Translations under genes and position numbers: made by a program | In this document: positions 21,838 to 30,038 of the stretch, in pieces | How the letters are laid out: every line of letters begins with the position of its first letter | How positions within the stretch are numbered: position 1 is the first letter of the stretch | The notes under the pieces: model-generated | Told to the model about the DNA's origin: nothing | Seen by the model: the letters and a program-made list of their open reading frames with translations, nothing else | Databases searched by the model: none | NCBI RefSeq assembly: GCF_000242595.2 | Contig: NC_017098.1 | Span: 1,798,001-1,862,000 of the forward strand | Reading direction: 5' to 3' | Origin: Spirochaeta africana DSM 8902 | GTDB lineage: Bacteria; Spirochaetota; Spirochaetia; DSM-27196; DSM-8902 | DNA length: 64,000 nt

Positions 21838-23128
21838 TGAGTGATCCCAAAACGACACCCGCATTTTTTGCTTTTCCGTAGCTAAAATGATTCCCCAGGC
21901 AAATTTTCTGTGTAGTAACAGGTACCAGCCCATTACAGGAGGTACCAATGCACACACCCCCATTCTGTCCCAATCCGGACTGCCGCCACCACCATCATCA
22001 TACCCGAACCCGGGCTGAAAAAGCACGGGTCGGTGCCTGGTTCTGGCGCAAAGGCCTACGGCATACTGCCTGTGCTGGCAGCCACCAGCGCTACCAGTGC
22101 ATCGCCTGCAAGCGGTTCTTTACCGAACGGACCTTCTCGATCGACTATCGGGTGCACCGTACCGTGTCCTACCGCGACCTGATCCGCGACATCTCCAGCC
22201 GGGTCAGTCTGGCCGCCACCCACCGCAACCGTGGGATCTCCCCGGCGATCCGGCGCAACCGGGTCGGGCGTCTGGCGCGCAACTGTATCGCCCTGCATGC
22301 CGAGTGTCTGCCCTATCTCACCACCCCGGAGGATCTGATTGCCGACGGGTTTGTGTCGTTCGAGGTGAGTCAGTATTATCCCTGTAATCTTCACATTCTG
22401 ATCGGCAAGGACAGCGAGTATCTTTTTGCTATGGATCACGTTACCATCCGCCGCACCGGCCGGATGAGCCTGCGCCAGAAGCTCCGCCAGGCCGAGTTGG
22501 AGGCGGTCTACCGCCCGGCTCCGGATGGAATCATCACCTCGTTTACCCGGATCTTACACAGTATGGCCGGGCTGGTGCTGCAGTGGGAGCCGGAAGACCC
22601 CGTACAGCTGATCACCGACAACAAGAAAGAGTACCCCGACGCGATCAGCCGCTGCGAAGTAGCTCATCGGCTTCTCAGTGAACAGAGCCTTGGCTGGCGG
22701 CATATCAGCTCGAATCATCATCGCGGGCCTGGCGGGCCGATGTTTGCGATGGACAATTTTGACCGCGAGCTGCGCAAGGACATCGCGGCCTATGTGCGCG
22801 AGACGGTGACCTTCCGGCGCAATGTGCAGAACGCGATGGAGTCGGTGCAGGTGTATCGTATGTACCATAATTTTCTCAAGCCGTATCGGGTGCGAGGGGA
22901 AGCAAGCGCAAAACGCTGGCAGCGGGCCGGGCTGCCAGCCAAGCTGGTGAAGCGCCGGCTGATAACCCTGTGTGTCCGGCGGGCATTTCTGAGCCATTAT
23001 CCGGACATCCCGGAGGAGGATCTGCGGGTCTGGAAACGACATTTGTATACACCGGGACAATTGAAGCAGCAATTACCGTGGCAGTATATAGTTGCGTAGG
23101 GTTCAGGGTGTCGTTTTGCGACTACTCA
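21838..23128 (+). mobile_element. Insertion sequence with 23-bp terminal inverted repeats
   Basis: The left end (21838-21860) is TGAGTGATCC, then CAAAACGACACCC. The right end (23106-23128), inverted, is TGAGTAGTCG, then CAAAACGACACCC; 20 of 23 match. Total 1,291 bp, with a single intact transposase gene. I see no clear target duplication: flanks are ...CTGTCT on the left and TGATTG... on the right. It lies between lctP and an ACP phosphodiesterase-like gene. Confidence 0.85.
21948..23099 (+). CDS. Transposase with N-terminal zinc ribbons (IS1-superfamily-like)
   Basis: 383 residues; ATG at 21948 with AGGAGG upstream. The N-terminus has two cysteine pairs: CPNPDCRHHHHH and QRYQCIACKRFF. A helix-turn-helix follows (YRDLIRDISSRVSLAATHRN, ISPAIRRNRVGRLARN). 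A DDE-like core can be seen: DGFVSFEVSQYYPCNLHILI, QLITDNKKEYPDAISRCEVA, and AYVRETVTFRRNVQNAMESV, giving D, D, E candidates. The layout resembles IS1-like transposases, but the closest ISfinder family is not known to me. The frame is intact, so the element may be active. Confidence 0.82.
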   Translation: MHTPPFCPNPDCRHHHHHTRTRAEKARVGAWFWRKGLRHTACAGSHQRYQCIACKRFFTERTFSIDYRVHRTVSYRDLIRDISSRVSLAATHRNRGISPAIRRNRVGRLARNCIALHAECLPYLTTPEDLIADGFVSFEVSQYYPCNLHILIGKDSEYLFAMDHVTIRRTGRMSLRQKLRQAELEAVYRPAPDGIITSFTRILHSMAGLVLQWEPEDPVQLITDNKKEYPDAISRCEVAHRLLSEQSLGWRHISSNHHRGPGGPMFAMDNFDRELRKDIAAYVRETVTFRRNVQNAMESVQVYRMYHNFLKPYRVRGEASAKRWQRAGLPAKLVKRRLITLCVRRAFLSHYPDIPEEDLRVWKRHLYTPGQLKQQLPWQYIVA

Positions 23129-23320
23129 TGATTGTTATCCTCACGATATAGACTTATCTTTGGACAGACATGGTGATGTAACGTAAAATCGGTTATTACC
23201 ATGATTACTGAGGTACAGCCCTTCAGATTATTATGGAACTGTCTAGATACGCGGAGAAATGCTATACCAAGTTCGCACGCACACCGGCGAATATAAACAC
23301 ACCAAACCCGGAGCTTTTTC
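23129..23320. other. Intergenic stretch before the ACP phosphodiesterase-like gene
   Basis: 192 bp, visibly richer in A and T than its neighbours, between the insertion sequence and the gene at 23321. It should carry that gene's promoter, but I cannot pick a convincing -35/-10 pair. GGAG lies 8 bp before the ATG. No RNA gene or ORF seen. Confidence 0.5.
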
Positions 23321-23947
23321 ATGCATCTACTGGCACATGCCCTGCTGGCCTACAGTACCCTTCCTCCCGACGGCGATACCGATGCATTTCTGACCGGTTC
23401 GTTGATGGCTGATTTCTTTACTGGCGAGGACCTGGACGGGTACCCGGCGGCGATGCAGCTGGCCATTCGGCAGCACCAGGATCTGGACACATGGACCGAC
23501 TGCAATCCGGAGTTTGTTGCACTGCGCCGCCAGATAATGCGCTTCGGGGCGCCGCGGTTTACTGCCGGGATTCTGGCGGATATTTTCTGGGGCTGCAGCC
23601 TGGCCAGAGAGTGGCAGGAGTTGGCCCGTCCGTTATGCGGCCTGGATTTACCTGAATTCAGCCTGCGGGTCACAAAGGCTCTGGACAGTACCGCTGCACA
23701 CCACTCTCCGGCCTTTGCCCACGCGGTTCCCTGGATTACCGGTCACCGCTGGCTGCAGCGCATGGAGAGCCGCGACGGGGTGCTGCAGAGCCTGCAGGGG
23801 CTGTCGTACCGGCTGACCGGTGCCGATGAGCTACCCAGAGCAATAGCGTTTCTGGACACACAGTACGCAAAGATTCAGACAAGTCTCAAGCGGTCCTGGC
23901 CAGCGGCGGTCGCACGGGCCAGGGGGTTTGCCAGGGCCAATCTTTAG
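23321..23947 (+). CDS. ACP phosphodiesterase-like protein
   Basis: 208 residues. The AcpH pattern is present: MHLLAHALLAYSTLPPDGDT, LTGSLMADFFTGEDLDGYPA, then AIRQHQDLDTWTDCNPEFVA and ILADIFWGCSLAREW. The conserved His 6, Asp 31, His 52, Asp 54 and the TD of WTD fit the HD-type metal site of ACP hydrolase, which removes phosphopantetheine from acyl carrier protein. Length fits (E. coli AcpH is 193). It is a lone gene convergent with guaA. Confidence 0.8.
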   Translation: MHLLAHALLAYSTLPPDGDTDAFLTGSLMADFFTGEDLDGYPAAMQLAIRQHQDLDTWTDCNPEFVALRRQIMRFGAPRFTAGILADIFWGCSLAREWQELARPLCGLDLPEFSLRVTKALDSTAAHHSPAFAHAVPWITGHRWLQRMESRDGVLQSLQGLSYRLTGADELPRAIAFLDTQYAKIQTSLKRSWPAAVARARGFARANL

Positions 23948-24146
23948 GGCTGCCGCTGCACGGCGCGAGGGATTGCAGGAGTGCGCAGCAGCCGGCGCGG
24001 GAGGCGAATGCCGGATGCACCGGCCGGAGGCGGGCCGCGGAACCGCGCTGGCGGTGGAGCGGCAGGGACCCGCCGGAGCTCCGCAAAGCCCGACCCCGCA
24101 GATGCGGGGCGCGCAGGAAATGCAGAGCACGCGGGGGATTACGGTA
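23948..24146. other. G+C-rich intergenic region between convergent genes
   Basis: 199 bp with several short hairpins. GCCGG ATGCA CCGGC lies near 24010. CCCCGC AGAT GCGGGG at 24094-24109 could help end guaA transcription, although its T-run is poor. No ORF or RNA gene is supported. Confidence 0.4.
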
Positions 24147-25709
24147 CTATTCCCACTCGATGGTTGCAGGGGGTTTGCTGGAGACGTCGTAGACGACCCG
24201 TCCGACCTGGCGGACCTGGTTGGTGATGCGGGCGGATATTTCCAGAAGATGGTCCCAGGGCATGGGGTAGACGTCGGCGGTCATGCCGTCGCGGCTGATG
24301 ATGGCGCGCAGGGCGAGGACGTAGCCGTATTCGCGGGCGTCGCCGGCGACCCCGACCGAGCGGACCGGGAGCAGCACGGCAAAGGCCTGCCAGATTTCGT
24401 CGTAGAGGCCGCGGGCCTTGAGTTCGCGGATGTAGATGTCGTCGGCCTGCTGCAGGATAGCGATTTTTTCGCGGGTGATCTGGCCGGGGATACGGATGGC
24501 CAGGCCAGGGCCGGGAAAGGGGTGACGATGCACCACGGCGTCGCTGATGCCGATTTTGGTGCCGATGGCGCGGACCTCGTCCTTGTACAGCGATGCCAGG
24601 GGTTCGATCACCAGGCCGGCTTCGCGCTTTTCGATGACCAACGGCGAGCCGACATTGTGATGGCTTTTAATTACCGCAGCGTGTTTGCCGACGCCCTTGC
24701 CGGACTCGATCAGGTCGGTGTAGAGGGTTCCCTGAGCGAGGAAGGCGTGCTCGGGGATGCCGCGGGCGGTAACCTCGTGCTGCTGGATCTCGATAAAGGC
24801 ATCGCCGATGATCCGGCGTTTTTCCTCGGGGTCGCTGACCCCCTCCAGGGGGTTCAGGAAGCGGTCGCGGGCGTCCACCACGTGGATATGGGTGGCGCCG
24901 AGGCTTTCCAGGGTGCGTACGACCTCGTCGGTTTCGTTCAGGCGCATCAGGCCGGTGTCGATGTACATCAGGTGGACCAGCTCGGGGTCAAGGGCGCGCA
25001 GCAGCAGTCCGGCGACCACGGTGGAGTCTACCCCGCCGGAGATCAGCAGCAGAACCGGCTTGCCGTCGGTGGTGCGGCGGATGTCCTCGGTTATGTCATC
25101 CAGAATGCGATCGAGCGACCACTCGGCCCTGGCCTGGCAGATGTTAAGGGCAAAGTTCTTGAGTATCTCCAGGCCATGTTCGCAGTGCGAGACCTCGGGA
25201 TGGAACTGGATCCCGACCATGTTCTTGTCCGGGGCAGCCAGACAGGCGGGGATGCCGTTCTCGCTTTCGGCCACCACGCGAAACCCCTCCCCGGCCTGGA
25301 TAATCGAGTCGCCATGACTCATCCAGCTGACAAAGCTTTCCGGGATACCCGCGAACAGGGGGTGGGTTTCGTTGTAGCGGATGCGGGAGCGGCCAAACTC
25401 GCGGTGGTCACTGGCCTGAACCGACCCGCCGTGCAGCTGGGTCATGCGCTGCAGGCCGTAGCAGATCCCGAGAACCGGCAACCCGGCGGCAGCCAGCTCG
25501 AAAATGCGGTGGTCCGGCTCGGGGGAGTCGGCATCGTTGACCGAGTGCGGGGATCCGGAGAGGATGATCCCCTTTACCCCGGTCAGGAGTTCATCGGTAA
25601 TCTGGGTGTTGCCGGGAAGGATCTCGGAGAATACCCCGAACTCGCGGATGCGCCGGCCGATGAGCTGGGTGGTCTGACTGCCGTAATCAAGTATGAGTAG
25701 TTTATCCAT
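24147..25709 (-). CDS. guaA: GMP synthase (glutamine-hydrolysing)
   Basis: 520 residues from the ATG at 25709 (MDKLLILDYGSQTTQLIGRR); the frame runs on upstream but purA ends there. Class I glutamine amidotransferase: ILSGSPHSVND, VLGICYGLQRM (catalytic Cys near 85), GIQFHPEVSHCEHG (His, Glu). The ATP pyrophosphatase has LLISGGVDSTVVAGLL, and the C-terminal dimer domain ends SKPPATIEWE. It converts XMP to GMP. It is last in purB-guaB-purA-guaA and starts one base after the purA stop (TAACATG). Confidence 0.97.
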   Translation of the reverse strand: MDKLLILDYGSQTTQLIGRRIREFGVFSEILPGNTQITDELLTGVKGIILSGSPHSVNDADSPEPDHRIFELAAAGLPVLGICYGLQRMTQLHGGSVQASDHREFGRSRIRYNETHPLFAGIPESFVSWMSHGDSIIQAGEGFRVVAESENGIPACLAAPDKNMVGIQFHPEVSHCEHGLEILKNFALNICQARAEWSLDRILDDITEDIRRTTDGKPVLLLISGGVDSTVVAGLLLRALDPELVHLMYIDTGLMRLNETDEVVRTLESLGATHIHVVDARDRFLNPLEGVSDPEEKRRIIGDAFIEIQQHEVTARGIPEHAFLAQGTLYTDLIESGKGVGKHAAVIKSHHNVGSPLVIEKREAGLVIEPLASLYKDEVRAIGTKIGISDAVVHRHPFPGPGLAIRIPGQITREKIAILQQADDIYIRELKARGLYDEIWQAFAVLLPVRSVGVAGDAREYGYVLALRAIISRDGMTADVYPMPWDHLLEISARITNQVRQVGRVVYDVSSKPPATIEWE

Positions 25710-25710
25710 G

Positions 25711-26946
25711 TTACTGCTTCCAGGGGCTGCTGCGGACGAAGGTCTGTTTGCGTTCATAGCCGACCGACACGATCGAGACCGGGGTCTGTACAAAGTCCTC
25801 GATAAAGGCGATGTAGCGCTTGGCGTTGGCCGGCAGCTTTTCGAAATCGCGCACCTCGGCCACCGACTCTTTCCAGCCCGGCAGGGTGGTATTGATCGGT
25901 CTGGCCTTTTCCAGGGCGGCAACGTCGGCAGGGAAATGCTCGATGCGCTGCCCGTCGATCTCGTAGCCGATACAGACCTGAAGTTCCTCGATCCCGTCGT
26001 AGACATCCAGGTGGGTCAGGGCCAGCTGATCAACCGAGTTGACCCGGCAGGTGTAGCGCAGGGCGACCAGGTCCAGGTAGCCGCAGCGGCGTACCCGGCC
26101 GGTGGTAACCCCGTACTCGCGCCCGACCTCACGGACATGCTTCTCCAGCTCACCCTCGGTGTCGGTGTTGAACTGGCTGGGAAAGGGACCGTTGCCGACC
26201 CGGGTCGAGTAGGCCTTGCATACCCCGAGTACCCCGTGGATGTCGCGCGGTCCGAACCCGCTGCCCACCGCGGCGCCGGCGGCGCTGCTGATACCGGAGG
26301 AGACAAAGGGATAGGTGCCGGTATCCAGGTCCAGCAGCGCACCCTGGGCTCCTTCCAGCAGGACCTTCTTGCCGTCCAGATCGCGGTTAAACTCGGTCAG
26401 GTCGATTACCATCGGGCGAATGAACTCGCGCATGGCAATGACATAGCTCTGGTCTTCCTGGTTAAGCTCCTTGATCCAGCTGTCAGCAGCCGGGCTCAGC
26501 AGATCGGCGACCCGGAAGCCGTCGCGGGAGGCCTTCTTGGCATAGGTCACCCCGATTCCGCGGCCGGTAGTGCCTATCGGGCGAGCCCGCTGTTTGTCGA
26601 TCTCGACATCCATCTTTTTGTATGACGGCAGGACGATATGAGCCCGGTCGGAGATAAACAGTCGGCCCTCCCATTCGATGCCCTGCTCGGTGAGGGTGGC
26701 CAGCTCTTTCTTGAGCGACTCCAGGTCGATTACCATGCCGGTTCCCAGGACCACCTGGGTGTGTGAATAGATCACGCCGGATGGTATAAGGTGCAGCTTG
26801 TAGGTGGTGTCGCCATGCACGATGGTGTGTCCGGCGTTGGCCCCGCCGGAGTAGCGGATAATGCCGGCGGCCTGCTCGGACAGATAATCCACAATCTTGC
26901 CCTTGCCCTCATCGCCCCACTGGGTTCCAATTACAACTAAATTCAC
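25711..26946 (-). CDS. purA: Adenylosuccinate synthetase
   Basis: 411 residues from the GTG at 26946, with AAGGA upstream. Motifs: GTQWGDEGKGKIVDYLSEQA (GTP and catalytic Asp), RYSGGANAGHTIVHGDTTYK, LLEGAQGALLDLDTGTYPFV and TTGRVRRCGYLDLVALRYTC. It joins aspartate to IMP, the first step to AMP. The length is slightly below the usual 425-430. It lies between guaB and guaA, 11 bp after guaB. Together with purB it makes AMP. Confidence 0.97.
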   Translation of the reverse strand: MNLVVIGTQWGDEGKGKIVDYLSEQAAGIIRYSGGANAGHTIVHGDTTYKLHLIPSGVIYSHTQVVLGTGMVIDLESLKKELATLTEQGIEWEGRLFISDRAHIVLPSYKKMDVEIDKQRARPIGTTGRGIGVTYAKKASRDGFRVADLLSPAADSWIKELNQEDQSYVIAMREFIRPMVIDLTEFNRDLDGKKVLLEGAQGALLDLDTGTYPFVSSGISSAAGAAVGSGFGPRDIHGVLGVCKAYSTRVGNGPFPSQFNTDTEGELEKHVREVGREYGVTTGRVRRCGYLDLVALRYTCRVNSVDQLALTHLDVYDGIEELQVCIGYEIDGQRIEHFPADVAALEKARPINTTLPGWKESVAEVRDFEKLPANAKRYIAFIEDFVQTPVSIVSVGYERKQTFVRSSPWKQ

Positions 26947-26957
26947 TGCTACAGTCC

Positions 26958-28400
26958 TTAACGAGAGTAGTTCGGCGGTTCCTGGGTGATCACCACATCA
27001 TGCGCGTGGCTTTCCCGCATACCAGCCGCGGTGATTCTAACGAACTTTCCGTAGTTCCGCAATTCCGTAAGATTACGACAGCCGGTATAGCCCATGCCCT
27101 TTTTGAGGCCGGTGACCAGCTGATGCACGTAGGGGGCCAGTTCACCCTTGTAGGGGACACGCCCCTCTACGCCTTCCGGAACCGGCTCGTCGCCTTCGTT
27201 CATCTGATAGCGGTCGCCCGAGCCTTTGCGGATAGAGGCAATCGAGCCCATGCCGCGATAGGCCTTGAAGATCCGGCCCTCGTAGATAATCTCGCGACCG
27301 GGGCTTTCCTTCATCCCGGCAAAGAGGTTGCCCACCATGACAGCGGCAGCGCCGGCCCCGATGGCCTTGACGATGTCGCCACTGTACTTGATCCCGCCGT
27401 CGGCGATTACCGGGACGTTATGTTTTCTGGCAGCCAGGCAGGCATCGATCACTGCCGAGAACTGCGGCACCCCGATACCGGCTACAATCCGGGTAGTGCA
27501 GATTGATCCCGGGCCAACCCCCACCTTTATCGCATCAGCGCCGGCCTTGATCAGGCGCTCGGCGCCCTCGGCGGTGGCGACGTTGCCGCCGATCACCGGC
27601 ACCTCATACTCGGCCTTGATGGTTTTGATGGCATCGACTACGTTCTTGCTTTCGCCATGGGCGGTGTCCAGCACTACAAAGTCCACCCGGGCTTGCTGCA
27701 GCAGCGGCAGGCGGCGCTGAAGATCGACCGGGGATATGGCAGCCCCGACCAGCAGTCGGCCGGCTTCGTCGGTGGCGGCATGGGGATATTTGTCGTGCTT
27801 TTCCATGTCCTTGACGGTGATAAGCCCGGTGAGCCGGCCCTGCTCATCTACCACCGGCAGTTTCTCGATCTTGTGGGTATTGAACTTGTCGCGGGCGCTT
27901 TCGATCTTGGGGGTGCCGACCTCGACCACGGGGTCCGGGGTCATTACGTCCTTGACCCGCAGCTTGTAGTCCTTGCAGAAGCGCATGTCACGCGAGGTTA
28001 TGATGCCAACCAGTTTCTCGTTCTCCACTACCGGCAGCCCGGATATGGAGTTTTCCTGCATCACATTCCAGACGTCCTCGATGGTCTGATCGGGGGCAAC
28101 GGTCAGCGGGTTGTCGATAACGTAGTTCAGATAACGCTTTACGTTGGCCACCTGCTGTGCCTGGTCGCGCGGGGTCAGATTCCGGTGGATAACCCCGGCG
28201 CCGCCCTGGAGTGCCAGGGCAATCGCCAAGCGATCCTCGGTAACGGTGTCCATGGCGGCCGATACAATCGGCACCTTAAGCTTGATTCCAGGAATTATCT
28301 CGGTGGCGACATCGGCCTCGTGCGGCAGAAAATCGCTGTATGAGGGCAGCAGCAGTACATCATCGTAGCTGAGCTGTTCATGAATTTTCATTGCTTCCAT
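26958..28400 (-). CDS. guaB: IMP dehydrogenase
   Basis: 480 residues from the ATG at 28400, with AAGGAGA upstream. The N-terminal barrel part ([20 protein letters not shown]) is followed by two CBS domains at ~90-205 ([40 protein letters not shown]). The active-site loop is [20 protein letters not shown] with the catalytic Cys near 298. The flap has [18 protein letters not shown]. It oxidises IMP to XMP for GMP synthesis. The leader upstream holds two hairpins that may regulate it. Confidence 0.97.
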   Translation of the reverse strand: MEAMKIHEQLSYDDVLLLPSYSDFLPHEADVATEIIPGIKLKVPIVSAAMDTVTEDRLAIALALQGGAGVIHRNLTPRDQAQQVANVKRYLNYVIDNPLTVAPDQTIEDVWNVMQENSISGLPVVENEKLVGIITSRDMRFCKDYKLRVKDVMTPDPVVEVGTPKIESARDKFNTHKIEKLPVVDEQGRLTGLITVKDMEKHDKYPHAATDEAGRLLVGAAISPVDLQRRLPLLQQARVDFVVLDTAHGESKNVVDAIKTIKAEYEVPVIGGNVATAEGAERLIKAGADAIKVGVGPGSICTTRIVAGIGVPQFSAVIDACLAARKHNVPVIADGGIKYSGDIVKAIGAGAAAVMVGNLFAGMKESPGREIIYEGRIFKAYRGMGSIASIRKGSGDRYQMNEGDEPVPEGVEGRVPYKGELAPYVHQLVTGLKKGMGYTGCRNLTELRNYGKFVRITAAGMRESHAHDVVITQEPPNYSR

Positions 28401-28431
28401 ATCCTGTCTCCTTGACGGTTTCGGGGCTGTG

Positions 28432-28494
28432 TTGTCCGGCAGCAGGCGGGAACTGACGACCGCTGCCAGACAACCGGATGGCGGCGTGCCGCCA
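28432..28494 (-). promoter_or_regulatory. Paired stem-loops in the purB-guaB leader
   Basis: First stem: TTGTCCGGCAGC (28432-28443) with GCTGCCAGACAA (28462-28473), 11 of 12 pairs, 18-nt loop. Second: TGGCGGC GT GCCGCCA (28479-28494), perfect but with a 2-nt loop. Both precede the guaB ribosome site on the minus strand. Could be an attenuator, an RNA-processing site or a weak terminator. No T-run follows. Confidence 0.45.
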
Positions 28495-28505
28495 CAACGG
28501 CGTCG

Positions 28506-29939
28506 CTATTCCTGCTGCAGACGCTGCTGCAGCTCGTTCATCAGTTTTTCGTGTCGGGCGGCTATCTCGCGAGCCTTGGCGGCGGCGCGCCCGGTGTACT
28601 GCGCGGGATCGGCAAAGAACTCCTCGGCGCGAATACCCAGGGCCTCCAGCCGATCGGAGATAATCCCCCAGCTGTCGACATCCTCCTGCAGGATCGACAT
28701 CAGGGTTTCACCGGTTTCCTGGCGGCGCAGGGTTGCCTGCCGGATTACCTCGTGAGCGTGATTCACCCCGCCCAGGGCCAGCAGGATGTAGGCCGGTTCG
28801 GCCAGCAAGCTGTCGCCGGCGGCCTGCAGGTTGCGCTGAATCCCGGCTTGATTTACCGCGATCCCGCTGACAACCCTGGTCATTCGACAGACGGCAGCGG
28901 TAAATCCGGCCAGATAATCCACCACGAAGCGACCGCTGGCAGAGTTGCTCAGGTCACGCTGGTGCTCGGATATCTGGTCCATGAACACCGTCATGATACG
29001 CGGTGCAAAGGCCTTCCAGAGGCTCTTTACGTGTTCGCTGTTCCAGGGATTGCGCTTCTGCGGCATGGTGGAAGATCCGACCTGGCTCAGGCCGAAGTGC
29101 TCGCGGACCTCGTCGATCTCGGAACGCTGCAGATTGCGCAGGTCATCTGCCAGGTTTGCGATAATCCCGAAGGCGATGTTTATCTCGACCAGCAGGCGGG
29201 TCAGGTATTCGGGTTCGACCATCTGGGTCGAGTGTTCGGAGGCTTCAATCTGCAGCCTTCCCAGCACCCGCTGTTCAAAGCCCTGGGGATCTGTAGAAAC
29301 CATGCTGATGGCGTTGTAGGCACCGACTGCGCCGGCAATCTTGCCGCGCAGCTGGGTAGAACGGGTTTCGATTTCGATTATAGCCTTGCCCAGTCGGGAG
29401 GCATACTCGGCAATGGCGAACCCGAAGGTGACCGGTACCGCGTACTGGCCATGGGTACGGCCGACCTGCACGGTATCGGCATGCTCGGCGGCCAGGCGGA
29501 CCAGCTGCTGCTGCAGTTTTACCAGCTCCGGCAGGATAACCTTGCGTACCGCCCCGCGTATCTTGAGGGCATTAGCGGTGTCCAGGATGTCGACAGATGT
29601 TGCGCCGACATGTACATACTGGGCGATCTCGTCGGGCAACTGCTGTTTGATGACATGCACCAGGGCGCGAATGTTGTGTTGGGTCTTTTCTTCCTCGGCA
29701 GCAACCGCCTCGGGACTGACAGCCTGTTCCAGCCCGGCAATTGCCGCGGCGTGGGATTCGCTCCAGATACCCAGCTCCTCGAGGACACTTTCCAGCAAAG
29801 CGGCCTCGACACGCACCAGATAGCCGACCGAGCCGTTTTCGCTCAGATGCTGCGACAGGCGCTCGAATACGTCGCGATTACTTAAATAATACCGATGATC
29901 CAGTGGTGAAAGATTTGCAAAAAGGTTTCGTTCCAGCAT
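28506..29939 (-). CDS. purB: Adenylosuccinate lyase
   Basis: 477 residues. Signature SSTMPQKRNPWNSEHVKSLW with the catalytic Ser loop. Others: VGRTHGQYAVPVTFGFAIAE with the conserved His, HVGATSVDILDTANALKIRG, and QRDLSNSASGRFVVDYLAGF. It cleaves adenylosuccinate to AMP and also SAICAR to AICAR, so it serves both the early pathway and AMP formation. It is first in the purB-guaB-purA-guaA series. The start ATG is 29939, with no clear ribosome site. Confidence 0.96.
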   Translation of the reverse strand: MLERNLFANLSPLDHRYYLSNRDVFERLSQHLSENGSVGYLVRVEAALLESVLEELGIWSESHAAAIAGLEQAVSPEAVAAEEEKTQHNIRALVHVIKQQLPDEIAQYVHVGATSVDILDTANALKIRGAVRKVILPELVKLQQQLVRLAAEHADTVQVGRTHGQYAVPVTFGFAIAEYASRLGKAIIEIETRSTQLRGKIAGAVGAYNAISMVSTDPQGFEQRVLGRLQIEASEHSTQMVEPEYLTRLLVEINIAFGIIANLADDLRNLQRSEIDEVREHFGLSQVGSSTMPQKRNPWNSEHVKSLWKAFAPRIMTVFMDQISEHQRDLSNSASGRFVVDYLAGFTAAVCRMTRVVSGIAVNQAGIQRNLQAAGDSLLAEPAYILLALGGVNHAHEVIRQATLRRQETGETLMSILQEDVDSWGIISDRLEALGIRAEEFFADPAQYTGRAAAKAREIAARHEKLMNELQQRLQQE

Positions 29940-30026
29940 AGGGAATAGTGCCAGAAAGCCGGAAAAAAGTCAAAGGTTGGCAGCGCTGCGGGCTGTTCGG
30001 CTGTAGTCGAATTCCTGCAGCTGCGG

Positions 30027-30032
30027 TATACT
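30027..30032 (+). promoter_or_regulatory. -10 element of a possible leaderless gene
   Basis: TATACT ends 6 bp before the ATG at 30039, so transcription would begin at or next to the start codon. No ribosome site precedes the ATG. The -35 is poor. Confidence 0.4.
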
Positions 30033-30038
30033 TGGGCC

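Noticed and set aside
23928..25700. 590-codon frame on the plus strand across guaA
   Set aside because: It is the antisense of guaA; its Gly/Asp/Val-rich composition comes from G+C-rich codons read backwards.
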